Assembly: GCA_900752545.1 (NCBI GenBank)
Contig: CAADVS010000044.1
Coordinates: forward strand, 1 to 18,512
Reading direction: 5' to 3'
DNA: 18,512 bases
Source of the DNA: an uncultured Collinsella sp.
Lineage (GTDB): Bacteria > Actinomycetota > Coriobacteriia > Coriobacteriales > Coriobacteriaceae
In this document: positions 1-6,996 of the stretch, in pieces
How positions within the stretch are numbered: the first letter of the stretch is position 1
Layout of the letters: each line of letters begins with the position of its first letter
Notes under the pieces: model-generated
Databases searched by the model: none
What the model saw: only the letters and a program-made list of their open reading frames with translations
Told to the model about the DNA's origin: nothing
Translations under genes and position numbers: made by a program

Positions 1-88
1 CCATGGCGTCGTAGAGGCGCTCGGCATGCTGTTTGTCCTCTTCGCGAATGCGCACCTGCAGGATGGCTCGTTTTTGCGTCGATGACAT
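1..88 (-). CDS. RelB/DinJ-like antitoxin, N-terminal fragment
   Basis: Partial gene running off the left edge. The ATG is the complement of positions 86-88 and only 29 codons are visible. The peptide begins MSSTQKRAILQVRIREEDK and continues QHAERLYDAMG. The pattern of a short polar start, a beta strand with VRI, then a charged helix (HAERLYDAMG) resembles the ribbon-helix-helix DNA-binding N terminus of RelB/DinJ antitoxins, which repress their own toxin-antitoxin operon. A purine run (GGGGGG, complement of 95-100) precedes the ATG and could serve as ribosome site. It is transcribed divergently from the formate hydrogenlyase operon. The partner toxin, if there is one, lies outside the window. 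Too little is visible to exclude another ribbon-helix-helix protein. Confidence 0.6.
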   Translation of the reverse strand, partial: MSSTQKRAILQVRIREEDKQHAERLYDAM

Positions 89-106
89 CACTGGCCCCCC
101 CTTAAT

Positions 107-243
107 GAGTGTGTAATATGAATAGTCAAATACAACATGGGCTAATAATAGCCAATCTTATAACCACTGCTTTATTGCACTCAAGTTAATGAGTGCGAAA
201 TATATATCAAACGTATTACATCCTTTATAAACGAGCGTGAAAT
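107..243 (+). repeat. three phased short direct repeats
   Basis: Three related 11-mers lie on the plus strand: GAGTGTGTAAT (107-117), GAGTGCGAAAT (191-201) and GAGCGTGAAAT (233-243). The first two extend leftward as TAATGAGTG. Start-to-start distances are 84 and 42 bp, close to eight and four helical turns, which would place all three on one DNA face. A looser copy is found on the opposite strand at about 264-274. They could be regulator binding sites for either divergent promoter. Chance in AT-rich DNA is not excluded. Confidence 0.35.
157..184 (-). promoter_or_regulatory. candidate promoter for the antitoxin gene
   Basis: Read on the minus strand, TTGAGT (complement of 179-184) and TATAAG (complement of 157-162) are separated by 16 nt. 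Each matches its sigma-70 type consensus in 4 to 5 of 6 positions. Transcription would begin near 150 and give a leader of about 60 nt before the antitoxin ATG at 88. A short inverted repeat GGCTA-ATAA-TAGCC (140-153) sits at the predicted start site and could be an autoregulatory operator. Sequence match only. Confidence 0.4.
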
Positions 244-269
244 CTCCCCAGGATGTACGCATGTAATAC
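213..269. repeat. inverted repeat GTATTACAT / ATGTAATAC
   Basis: A perfect 9-bp inverted repeat: GTATTACAT at 213-221 and its complement ATGTAATAC at 261-269. A second nested pair, TACATCC (217-223) with GGATGTA (251-257), competes for the same left arm. The 27-39 nt between arms is long for a terminator. Paired half-sites or an alternative leader fold are possible readings. Confidence 0.3.
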
Positions 270-314
270 ACTCACCTTTATAGCTTCTAGAGAATAATTC
301 CAACCTGCCAAAAC

Positions 315-340
315 CCCTGCAATACACCCGTATTGCAGGG
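315..340. promoter_or_regulatory. perfect 11-bp palindrome, candidate operator
   Basis: Arms CCCTGCAATAC (315-325) and GTATTGCAGGG (330-340) are perfect complements around a 4-nt spacer ACCC. The symmetry and compact spacing suit a dimeric regulator site upstream of the formate hydrogenlyase operon, about 180 bp before hydN. As RNA it would be a stable hairpin. On the minus strand it is followed by only four T residues, and no minus-strand gene to its right needs a terminator, so an operator is the likelier reading. The regulator is unknown. Confidence 0.45.
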
Positions 341-443
341 CCTATGCTCAAGTTTGCCACCTGCAACTGCGTATATTTAACCTGTATATCGTTGGAGGAA
401 TTCTATCGAAGTGCCTGTTTCGCCGCATGCACTCGATACGCCG

Positions 444-494
444 ATGCCGGACCACGGGCGGTCCGGGGCAACGTCGACAGGGTCTCTCCGGCAT
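444..494 (+). promoter_or_regulatory. foldable leader with two exclusive hairpins
   Basis: Just upstream of the hydN ribosome site, CCGGACC (447-453) pairs perfectly with GGTCCGG (460-466) around a 6-nt loop. ATGCCGG (444-450) also pairs perfectly with CCGGCAT (488-494). Both use 447-450, so they cannot form together. The second arm ends nine nt before the AGGAGGG ribosome site (502-508), so a switch could alter translation start. A molybdenum cofactor riboswitch is a reasonable hypothesis because the operon encodes a molybdoenzyme, but I cannot match its consensus by eye. Confidence 0.35.
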
Positions 495-518
495 GGGATT
501 CAGGAGGGAGTGAACAAC

Positions 519-1037
519 ATGGGCAATAAACGAGTCGTAGCCGATTCCTCACGCTGCATTGGGTGCCAAACCTGTATGGCGGCGTGCATCGAGGCGCACG
601 ACATCCCCGGCAACATCGCCGCGCCGCGCCTGCGCGTGACGCGTACGTACGAGATCTCCGCACCGGTGGCTTGCCATCACTGCGAGGATGCCCCGTGCGC
701 GAAGGCCTGTCCTACGGGCGCCTTGTTCTTTGATCCAAAGAACCATCGTATCGGCGTTAACGAGGACAACTGCATCGGCTGCAAGAGCTGCGTCATGGCA
801 TGCCCCTTTGGCGCCGTGAGCGTGGCGACCACGCAGGTTCCGGTCTTGATGGGCGACGTTCGCGTGGGTTCGCAGACCAAGAGCTTCGTGCTCAAGTGCG
901 ACCTGTGCGTGGACCGTCCCGGCGGTCCGGCGTGTGCCGAGGCGTGCCCGACCAAGGGCCTCACCCTGGTAGACGAGGAGCGCCTGGCAGAACTGACTGC
1001 CGAGCGTGCCCGCGCCACCATCGAAAACGAGGCGTAA
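519..1037 (+). CDS. hydN: HydN-like four-cluster ferredoxin subunit
   Basis: Encodes 172 residues, close to E. coli HydN. Sixteen cysteines form four ferredoxin-type [4Fe-4S] sets: C13/16/19/23, C52/55/60/64, C85/88/91/95 and C127/130/139/143. The segments CHHCEDAPC and CDLCVDRPGGPAC are typical of the HydN/HycB family. HydN is an electron-transfer protein linked to formate dehydrogenase H activity, and here it directly precedes fdhF, as expected of a partner or assembly factor. The start at 519 is chosen because AGGAGGG (502-508) lies ten nt upstream and the peptide then begins like HydN. The open frame extends upstream to 411, but that stretch has no ribosome site and does not resemble the family. 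It is soluble, with no membrane segment. The tail after the last cluster (residues 150-172) is acidic and helical. HycB is the alternative name; placement beside fdhF favours HydN. Confidence 0.88.
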   Translation: MGNKRVVADSSRCIGCQTCMAACIEAHDIPGNIAAPRLRVTRTYEISAPVACHHCEDAPCAKACPTGALFFDPKNHRIGVNEDNCIGCKSCVMACPFGAVSVATTQVPVLMGDVRVGSQTKSFVLKCDLCVDRPGGPACAEACPTKGLTLVDEERLAELTAERARATIENEA

Positions 1038-1040
1038 GCG

Positions 1041-1089
1041 TTGGGGCGACAAGCCCAATGATTGTCAAATAAGTACCGAGCATTCGGTA
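1041..1089 (+). other. two small hairpins between hydN and fdhF
   Basis: The 75-nt gap contains TTGGG (1041-1045) paired with CCCAA (1054-1058), and TACCGA (1074-1079) paired with TCGGTA (1084-1089) around a 4-nt loop. The second ends 12 nt before the fdhF ribosome site AGGAGG (1102-1107). Neither is followed by a T tract, so they are not terminators. They may affect mRNA processing or mean nothing. Confidence 0.3.
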
Positions 1090-1112
1090 GCAGAAAAAGG
1101 AAGGAGGGTGTC

Positions 1113-3335
1113 ATGGAGAAGCATAAAGTGATCTGCCCGTACTGCGGCGCCGGTTGCCAGTTTAACCTCCTGGTCCAAAACGGCCAGGTCGTGGGCACCG
1201 AACCGCTCAACGGCATCACCAACCAGAGCGAGCTGTGCCTTAAGGGCATGAGCGGCTACGACTTCATCAACGACACCAAGATCTTGACTCCTCGCGTACT
1301 GCACCCGATGATCCGCTGCACTAAGGGCGCGGATCTTGAGCGCGTAAGCTGGGACGAGGCACTGGATTTCACCGCATCTAAGATGCAGGCCATAATTGAC
1401 GAATATGGTCCTAATGCTGTCATGACCACCGGCTCTTCTCGAGGCGGCGGCAATGAGGCGAACTACGTCATGCAGAAGTTTACGCGTGCGTGCATCGGCA
1501 CCCACAGCGTGGACAACTGCGCCCGTACTTGACACGGCCCTACTGTCCTCGGTCTGATGGACACGGTTGGTTCAGGTTGCATGTCATGCTCCATCCCCGG
1601 TATGGAGTATGCGGGCTGCATTTTCCTCTTCGGCTATAACCCTGCCGATTCGCACCCCATCGTCGCAAGGCGTATCGTGCGAGCCAAAGAAAAGGGTTGC
1701 AAGATCATCGTCGCCGATCCGCGCCATATCGAAACCGCGCGTATCGCCGATCTCTACCTTCCGATCAAGAACGGTTGCAACGTTGCGTTCCTCAACGCCT
1801 TTGCCAACTGTCTGGTCAACGATGGCCTCTACGACAAGGAATTCGTCGCCGAGCACACGAACGGCTTTGACGAGTGGTGGGAGACCATCAAGAACTACAC
1901 TCCCGAATCTGTACAGGACATCACGGGTGTCGAGCCCGCGTTGATCCACCAAGCTGCCGAGATGTACGCCACGGCGAAGCCCTCTGCCATCATTGGCTGG
2001 GGCATGGGCGTATGCCAGCAGAAGCAGAACCTGAAGACGGTGCACACCATCGCCTCCATCGCCTGCGTTGCCGGCCAGATCGGCAAACCCAATTCCGGCC
2101 TCGCGCCCGTGCGCGGTCAGAATAACGTCCAGGGCTCCTGCGATATGGGCATGCTGCCCAACCTGTACCCTGGCTACCAGAAAGTCACCGACCCCGCAGT
2201 GCGTGCCAAGTTTGCCAAAGCTTGGGGCGTGCCCGAGGAAAAGCTCCCGCTCGAGGAGGGCTACAAGCTCACCGATCTGGGCCACCTGGTCGACGAGGGC
2301 AAGGTGCACTGCTTCTACAACTACGGCGAGGACCCGGTGCAGACCGAGCCCGATTCGGCCGGTATGCGCAAGACGCTCTCCGAGCTGGATCTGTTCATTT
2401 GCCAGGACATCTTTATGACGCAGACGACCATGCTCGCCGACGTCATCCTGCCCGCTACCTCTTGGGGCGAGCACGAGGGTGTCTTTACCGCATCCGACCG
2501 TAGCTTCCAGCACTTTGACGCGGCCGTTCCGCCCAAGGGCGAGTGCCGCCACGACTGGGAGATCTTCGCGGACCTGTCCACGCGCATGGGCTACCCCATG
2601 CACTACGACAACACCGAGCAGATCTGGAACGAGTGCATTAGCCTGTGCCCCAACTTTGTGGGCGCGACCTACGAGAAGATGGCTCCCGAGGGCGGTTACG
2701 CCCAGTGGCCGGTCAAGAGCACCGATGTGAACGACCACGGTACGCCCGACATGTTCGCTGGTGGCAAGTTCACCACCAAGGACGGCCGCGCCAACCTGAT
2801 GGCGCACGACTGGGAGGCGCCCTCCGAGCTTCCCGACGATGAGTACCCGCTCATTCTGTGCACCGTCCGCGAGGTCGGCCACTACAGCTGCCGTTCGATG
2901 ACCGGCAACTGCAAGACGCTGGCGCTGCTTGCCGATGAGCCCGGTTTTGTCCGCATGAATCCCGCGGACGCCCAGGCGCGCGGCATCAAGAACGGCGACA
3001 TCGTCTCGATTCACAGCCGCCGCGGTCAGGTATACAGCCGCGCCGACGTGAGCGACCGTATCAACAAGGGCACGGTCTATATGACCTACCAGTGGTGGAT
3101 CGGCAAGTGCAACGAGCTGACCATGCACAAGGTCGACCCGGTCTCGCACACGCCCGAGGACAAGTTCTCCGCCTGCCAGGTCGACGCTATCGCCGACCAG
3201 GTCTGGGCCGAGGGCGAGGTCGAGCGTCAGTACACCGAGCTCAAGCAGGCTCTGGTGGACGCCGCCGCTCCTCAGGACGTTGAGCCCGGCGCCGCCAAGT
3301 TCGACGACGAGGCGCACGTGAACCAAATCGTGTAG
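1113..3335 (+). CDS. fdhF: selenocysteine formate dehydrogenase H
   Basis: Oxidises formate to CO2 with a Mo-bis(MGD) cofactor and one [4Fe-4S] cluster; it is the formate-oxidising arm of formate hydrogenlyase. The reading frame is interrupted by TGA at codon 140 and continues in the same frame to a TAG, giving 740 residues with selenocysteine (E. coli FdhF has 715). Cluster ligands C8, C11, C15 and C42 and Lys44 fall at the E. coli positions. The active site reads CART-Sec-HGPTV, with His141 after Sec140. Arg334 in VRGQNNVQG corresponds to the catalytic Arg333 of E. coli. ADVILPA and the C-terminal dinucleotide-binding region are present. The start ATG has AGGAGG five nt upstream. There is no Tat signal, so it is cytoplasmic. 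A tail of about 25 acidic residues exceeds the E. coli length. Automated annotation would probably split this gene into two fragments or call it a pseudogene. Confidence 0.96.
1530..1532 (+). other. in-frame TGA read as selenocysteine (codon 140)
   Basis: The TGA is codon 140 counted from the ATG at 1113, exactly the position of Sec140 in E. coli FdhF. The residues on both sides (NCART before, HGPTV after) match the family active site. The frame is open on both sides. A SECIS-like hairpin follows at once and a selA start lies at 18220. Confidence 0.95.
1543..1563 (+). promoter_or_regulatory. bacterial SECIS element of fdhF
   Basis: A hairpin just 3' of the UGA: TGTCC (1544-1548) pairs with GGACA (1559-1563), then TC (1549-1550) with GA (1556-1557), with T1558 bulged and a loop GGTCT (1551-1555). 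The GGUC loop motif, which SelB recognises in E. coli, starts 21 nt after the first base of the UGA, the same offset as in E. coli fdhF. Codons in the stem still encode family-conserved residues, so RNA and protein constraints overlap here. Confidence 0.8.
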
Positions 3336-3356
3336 TCCCGTTCTCGTTGGCTTTTT

Positions 3357-3399
3357 GGGCCGGGCGTCCCGTACGTTCGGGAGCCCGGCCCGTTATTTT
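3357..3399 (+). terminator. strong hairpin after fdhF, possible partial terminator
   Basis: GGGCCGGGC (3357-3365) pairs with GCCCGGCCC (3383-3391). After one bulged G, TCCCG (3367-3371) pairs with CGGGA (3378-3382) around a 6-nt loop: 14 base pairs in all. It is followed by GTTATTTTG, an imperfect T tract, and preceded by CTTTTT (3351-3356). It lies 21 nt after the fdhF stop and 22 nt before hyfA. Because the next genes clearly belong with fdhF, partial termination, a processing site or 3' mRNA stabilisation of hydN-fdhF is more likely than a full stop. Confidence 0.6.
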
Positions 3400-3413
3400 G
3401 AAAGGAAGTGGGG

Positions 3414-4031
3414 ATGAACCGCTTCATCGACATCAACCCGGAGAGGTGCATCGGCTGCGGAACATGCCAGTCCGCCTGTGCCGACGCCCACCGGATGCAG
3501 GGTCTTCAGGATACGCCGCGCCTGGCGCTCGTGAAGACCGGCGGTATTTCGGCCGCCCTTGCCTGCCACCATTGCGAGGGTGCCCCCTGCGCCGAGGTTT
3601 GCCCGGTGAATGCCATCGAGCACGATGGCGACCGCATCCACGTCAAGGAGCAGGAGTGCATCGGGTGCAGGCTGTGCGCCATCGCGTGCCCCTTCGGAGC
3701 CATCCATCCCGATGGCACGTCTATCGCCGGTGTCGCAGGCATGTGCGACCCGACGCCTTCGTATCCTAAGTCCCTGAGCAGCCTGCTTACGTGGGCTCCC
3801 GGCCAGTACACCTGCGCTGTCAAGTGCGACTTGTGCGCCTTCGATCCGGACGGCCCGCATTGTGTGGCGGCGTGCCCCACCAAGGCGCTGACCGTCATGG
3901 GCGGCGCGGCCGATCGCGAGCTCGACGAGGCCAAGCGCCTGCGCTCGATCGAAAACGGTCCGGTCGTCGACGTTACCGCTGTGGCCCAGGGCCTGTCCGA
4001 GAAAGCAGAAGGGAGCGTAAACAATGGATAG
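3414..4031 (+). CDS. hyfA: HyfA/HycB four-cluster electron-transfer subunit
   Basis: Encodes 205 residues, the length of E. coli HyfA. Four [4Fe-4S] binding sets are visible: C12/15/18/22, C51/54/59/63, C82/85/88/92 and C138/141/150/154. It carries electrons from FdhF to the hydrogenase arm and links the loosely bound dehydrogenase to the complex. It begins MNRFIDINPERCIGC, typical of HycB and HyfA. The ATG at 3414 is preferred over the in-frame GTG at 3408 because AAGGAAG (3402-3408) is then correctly spaced. A longer linker with an extra cysteine pair region (C111, C134) separates clusters three and four compared with the hydN product upstream, which is the clearest difference between these two related proteins. 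The stop overlaps the hyfB start by 8 nt, indicating translational coupling. Soluble and cytoplasmic. Confidence 0.92.
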   Translation: MNRFIDINPERCIGCGTCQSACADAHRMQGLQDTPRLALVKTGGISAALACHHCEGAPCAEVCPVNAIEHDGDRIHVKEQECIGCRLCAIACPFGAIHPDGTSIAGVAGMCDPTPSYPKSLSSLLTWAPGQYTCAVKCDLCAFDPDGPHCVAACPTKALTVMGGAADRELDEAKRLRSIENGPVVDVTAVAQGLSEKAEGSVNNG

Positions 4032-6042
4032 CATGACGCTGTTTATCGCATCGCTTGCCGTCTCGTGCATCGGTGCGCTCGCCTCGGTTCTGCTGATCAA
4101 GGCCGATAACGCCGCCAAGACCGCCGGCTGCCTTATCGGCGCCGTCGCCGCGGTGCTTTCGTTTGTGGCCGGTATCCAGGCCGTGCTGGGCGATGTCACG
4201 TCGGTCGACACCATCGTGTTCTTCCCGTTTGCCCATTTCCAGCTGCTGCTCAATCAGCTGTCCGGCCTGTTCGTGGCGCTCATCTCGGTGCTCGCGTTTG
4301 CCGGTTCGATCTACGGTCTCAACTACTATGATGAGTACCCGGGCAAAAAGGGCCGCGCCGGCTTCTTCTTTAACACCTTCGTGGCGTCCATGATGCTCGT
4401 CATCACCGCCGACAACGTGTTTTGGTTCCTGGTCGCCTTCGAGCTCATGTCGCTGACCTCGTACTTCCTGGTCGTGATCGAGGAGAACGAGAACTCCATC
4501 CATGGCGGTTGGCTCTACTTTGTGATCGCGCACGTGGGCTTTGTACTCATCATGGCGAGCTTCCTCACCATGACCAACTTTGCCGGTGGCTCGTTTGCCT
4601 TTGCGGATTTCCGCGCCACGCAGTTTAGCCCCGCGGTCGCATCCGTGTGCTTTGTGCTCGCCTTCTTTGGCTTTGGCGCCAAGGCCGGTATCATCCCGCT
4701 GCACGGCTGGCTGCCCAAGGCACATCCCGAGGCGCCGTCCAACGTGTCGGCCCTCATGTCCGGCGGCATGATCAAGATCGGTATCTTCGGTATCCTCAAG
4801 GTTGGTCTCGACCTGCTCTCTGCCTCGGGCGTTCAGGTCTGGTGGGGCCTTATGGTCATGGTCTTCGGTGCGATCTCGTCGGTCCTCGGCGTGGCCTTCG
4901 CCCTGCAGGAGCATGACATCAAGCGCCTGCTGGCCTATCACTCCGTCGAGAACATCGGCATCATTCTGCTCGGCGTCGGCGCCTCCATGGCCGCCATGGC
5001 GCTCAACTCTGTCGGCATTGCCGTCCTGGCTTTGATGGCCGCCCTCTACCACACGTTTAACCACGCGATGTTTAAGGGCGAGCTGTTCTTGGGCGCCGGT
5101 GCGCTGCTGTACTCCACGGGTACGCGCAATATGGAGAAGATGGGCGGCCTGTTCCGTCGTATGCCGGCAACGGCCATCTGCTTCCTCGTTGGCGCACTTG
5201 CCATCTCGGCCATCCCGCCCTTCAACGGCTTTGTGTCCGAGTGGTTTACCTACCAGTCGCTGTTTAACGCCGCCATGCAGGGCGACAAGGCCGTCATGAT
5301 CGTGGCCGTGTTCGCTGCCGTCGCGCTTGCCATTACCGGCGCGCTGGCTGTCACGTGCTTCGTCAAGGCCTATGGCGTCTCCTTTGCCTCCGCGCCCCGT
5401 TCCGAGGCTGCGGCCAATGCCAAGGAGGTTCCCGCCCCCATGGTGTTCGCGCAGGGCCTACTCGCGGCCATTTGCGTCGTGCTGGGCATTGGCGCTCCCG
5501 TGATCGCGCCCGTGCTGGTCGATGTCGCCGCGTCCGTGCTGCATCCGTACGGCGGCGTGTTTGCCGCCGAGGGCATGGAGCTCATGAACCAGTACTCCGG
5601 CGCTGCCACCTCCACGCCCGCAATCGCCATTGCGCTCGTGGTGCTTGTCGGCCTTGCCTGCGGCTATCGCAAGCTCAAGACCGTCGGCAAGGTGCAGAAG
5701 TCCCAGCCGTGGGCATGCGGCTATGCTCCCAACGAGCATATGCCCGTCGTGGCCACGACCTTTGCCTCCGAGGTGTCCTGGTTTATGCAGCCGCTCTACA
5801 CGCTGCGCGACCGCTGCACGGCCGTCTGCTGGTCCATCGCGCACTTCTTCCAGAAGCTCACCGGTGTGGCCGAGGCTGTGGAGCCCGTACCCGACAAGGT
5901 TCTCGTCGATGCCCCGCATAAGGGTGTCGAGAAGCTCGCCGACCTCGCGACTAAGCTCGAGGGCGGCAACTACAGCATCTATATCTGCTACATCGTCGCG
6001 GCACTCGTGGTGTTCCTCGTGCTCGCCGTGCAAATGGGTTAA
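4024..6042 (+). CDS. hyfB: HyfB, NuoL-like antiporter subunit
   Basis: Encodes 672 residues, matching E. coli HyfB. This is a large polytopic membrane protein of the NuoL/Mrp antiporter family within the formate hydrogenlyase membrane arm. Residues of the proposed proton path are visible: Glu140 in VAFELMS, Lys220 in FGAKAGIIP and Lys251 in MIKIGIFG. The block around LPKAHPEAPSNVSALMSGG and the HDIKRLLAYHSVENIG loop are strong family signatures. The C terminus has a further membrane segment at about 648-670. In E. coli FHL-1 the equivalent single subunit is HycC (608 residues); the presence here of HyfB together with HyfD and HyfF is what marks a Hyf-type complex. The ATG at 4024 lies inside the end of hyfA, with GAAGGGAG about 7 nt upstream. 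Confidence 0.94.
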   Translation: MDSMTLFIASLAVSCIGALASVLLIKADNAAKTAGCLIGAVAAVLSFVAGIQAVLGDVTSVDTIVFFPFAHFQLLLNQLSGLFVALISVLAFAGSIYGLNYYDEYPGKKGRAGFFFNTFVASMMLVITADNVFWFLVAFELMSLTSYFLVVIEENENSIHGGWLYFVIAHVGFVLIMASFLTMTNFAGGSFAFADFRATQFSPAVASVCFVLAFFGFGAKAGIIPLHGWLPKAHPEAPSNVSALMSGGMIKIGIFGILKVGLDLLSASGVQVWWGLMVMVFGAISSVLGVAFALQEHDIKRLLAYHSVENIGIILLGVGASMAAMALNSVGIAVLALMAALYHTFNHAMFKGELFLGAGALLYSTGTRNMEKMGGLFRRMPATAICFLVGALAISAIPPFNGFVSEWFTYQSLFNAAMQGDKAVMIVAVFAAVALAITGALAVTCFVKAYGVSFASAPRSEAAANAKEVPAPMVFAQGLLAAICVVLGIGAPVIAPVLVDVAASVLHPYGGVFAAEGMELMNQYSGAATSTPAIAIALVVLVGLACGYRKLKTVGKVQKSQPWACGYAPNEHMPVVATTFASEVSWFMQPLYTLRDRCTAVCWSIAHFFQKLTGVAEAVEPVPDKVLVDAPHKGVEKLADLATKLEGGNYSIYICYIVAALVVFLVLAVQMG

Positions 6043-6054
6043 GGAGGGGAGAGC

Positions 6055-6981
6055 ATGAACAACATCGTACTTGCCGTTCTGCAGGGCGTGGTCGTCATGG
6101 CCGTCGCGCCGTTCTTCTCCGGTCTCGGCCGCGTGATCCGCGCCAAGATGCACAACCGTCGCGGCCCCAGCATCATGCAGGACTATCGCGACCTGGCCAA
6201 GCTCTTTGCGCGCCCCGAGTCCCAGAGCGAGGACGCGAGCTTTGCGCTGCGCATTATGCCGCCGCTGTTCTTCGCCGTCGCCTTTATGCTCGCGATGGGC
6301 CTGCCGCTCTTTACGGCGCAAAGCCCCATCCCGGTCTTTGGTGACGCCATCACCATCATGTACAGCCTGGCGCTCGCCCGCTTCTTCTTCGCCCTCTGCG
6401 GCGTGGATTCGTCCAACGCCTACGCCGGTATCGGCGGCGTCCGCGAGCTGCTCATGAGCGTGCTCATCGAGCCGTCCATGCTGCTGGCGCTGTTTGCCGC
6501 CGCCCTGGTGTGCGGTTCCACCGACATCGCCACCATGGGTCAGCACATCATGACGGGCGCCATCGACGCGCCGGTCGCCGTAATCCTCGCCGGCATCGCC
6601 TTTGCGATTGCCTGCTACATGGAACTCGGCAAGCTGCCGTTTGATCAGGCCGAGGCCGAGCAGGAGCTTCAGGAGGGCCCGCTCGCCGAGCTTTCCGGCC
6701 CGTCGCTTGCGATGGCCAAGCTCGCCATGTCCATGAAGCAGGTCCTGGTCCTCGCTTGGTTCTGCGCGATCTTCGTCCCCTGGGGCGAGCCCGCGACCGT
6801 GGGCGCCGCCGCTGTTCTGGGTGCAGTCATCTTCCTGGTGAAGTGCCTGATCGATTTTGTCGTATGCGGCGTGATCGAGAACTCCTGCTCGCGCTCGCGT
6901 TTTAAGGTGCTTGGCAATCAGACCTGGGCTGTCGTGGGCATCGCCGTTCTGGCGTTTGTCTTCGTGGTCGTCGGCGTGTAG
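6055..6981 (+). CDS. hyfC: HyfC, NuoH-like membrane subunit
   Basis: Encodes 308 residues, close to E. coli HyfC and HycD. It belongs to the NuoH family, the membrane anchor that docks the hydrogenase module and forms the junction to the antiporter-like subunits. The N-terminal amphipathic start and first helix are followed by the basic loop KMHNRRGPSIMQDYRDLAKL, shared across energy-converting hydrogenases. The acidic motif MELGKLPFDQAEAEQELQEG (residues about 189-208), with Glu190 and several other acidic residues, corresponds to the NuoH loop thought to couple redox change to ion movement. About eight hydrophobic segments are visible. AAGGAGGGG just upstream of ATG 6055 is a strong ribosome site, 12 nt after hyfB. 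Confidence 0.94.
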   Translation: MNNIVLAVLQGVVVMAVAPFFSGLGRVIRAKMHNRRGPSIMQDYRDLAKLFARPESQSEDASFALRIMPPLFFAVAFMLAMGLPLFTAQSPIPVFGDAITIMYSLALARFFFALCGVDSSNAYAGIGGVRELLMSVLIEPSMLLALFAAALVCGSTDIATMGQHIMTGAIDAPVAVILAGIAFAIACYMELGKLPFDQAEAEQELQEGPLAELSGPSLAMAKLAMSMKQVLVLAWFCAIFVPWGEPATVGAAAVLGAVIFLVKCLIDFVVCGVIENSCSRSRFKVLGNQTWAVVGIAVLAFVFVVVGV

Positions 6982-6996
6982 GAGAAGGGAGAAACA

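Larger units (their letters stand above)
89..518. other. divergent intergenic control region
   Basis: A 430-nt stretch without a credible gene between the minus-strand antitoxin and hydN. Its left two thirds (about 100-400) are clearly AT-rich against the GC-rich surroundings. The right part (about 420-500) is GC-rich and able to fold. It holds a minus-strand promoter candidate, phased short repeats, one strong palindrome and a foldable leader, each listed separately. I could not fix a promoter for the rightward operon: the best plus-strand candidate is CTGCAA (361-366) with TGTATA (383-388), 16-nt spacing, which is weak. I saw no sigma-54 type GG-N10-GC pair on the plus strand near the start. 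Confidence 0.6.

Noticed and set aside
315..340. Rho-independent terminator on the minus strand
   Set aside because: Only four T residues follow, and there is no minus-strand gene to the right that would need it.
345..370. Sigma-54 promoter for the operon, as for E. coli formate operons
   Set aside because: A TGGCA-like match exists only on the minus strand and the GG-to-GC spacing is 9 nt, not 10. No plus-strand match was found.
411..518. Upstream extension of hydN to position 411
   Set aside because: No ribosome site there, the translated segment does not resemble HydN, and the stretch overlaps the foldable leader. The ATG at 519 has AGGAGGG.
1530..1532. TGA as a nonsense mutation or sequencing error splitting fdhF into a pseudogene
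   Set aside because: It is codon 140, flanked by conserved active-site residues, open in frame on both sides and followed by a SECIS-like hairpin; selA is present at the right edge.
1584..3326. Minus-strand open frame of 580 codons opposite fdhF
   Set aside because: Shadow of fdhF; low-complexity product and no start signal.
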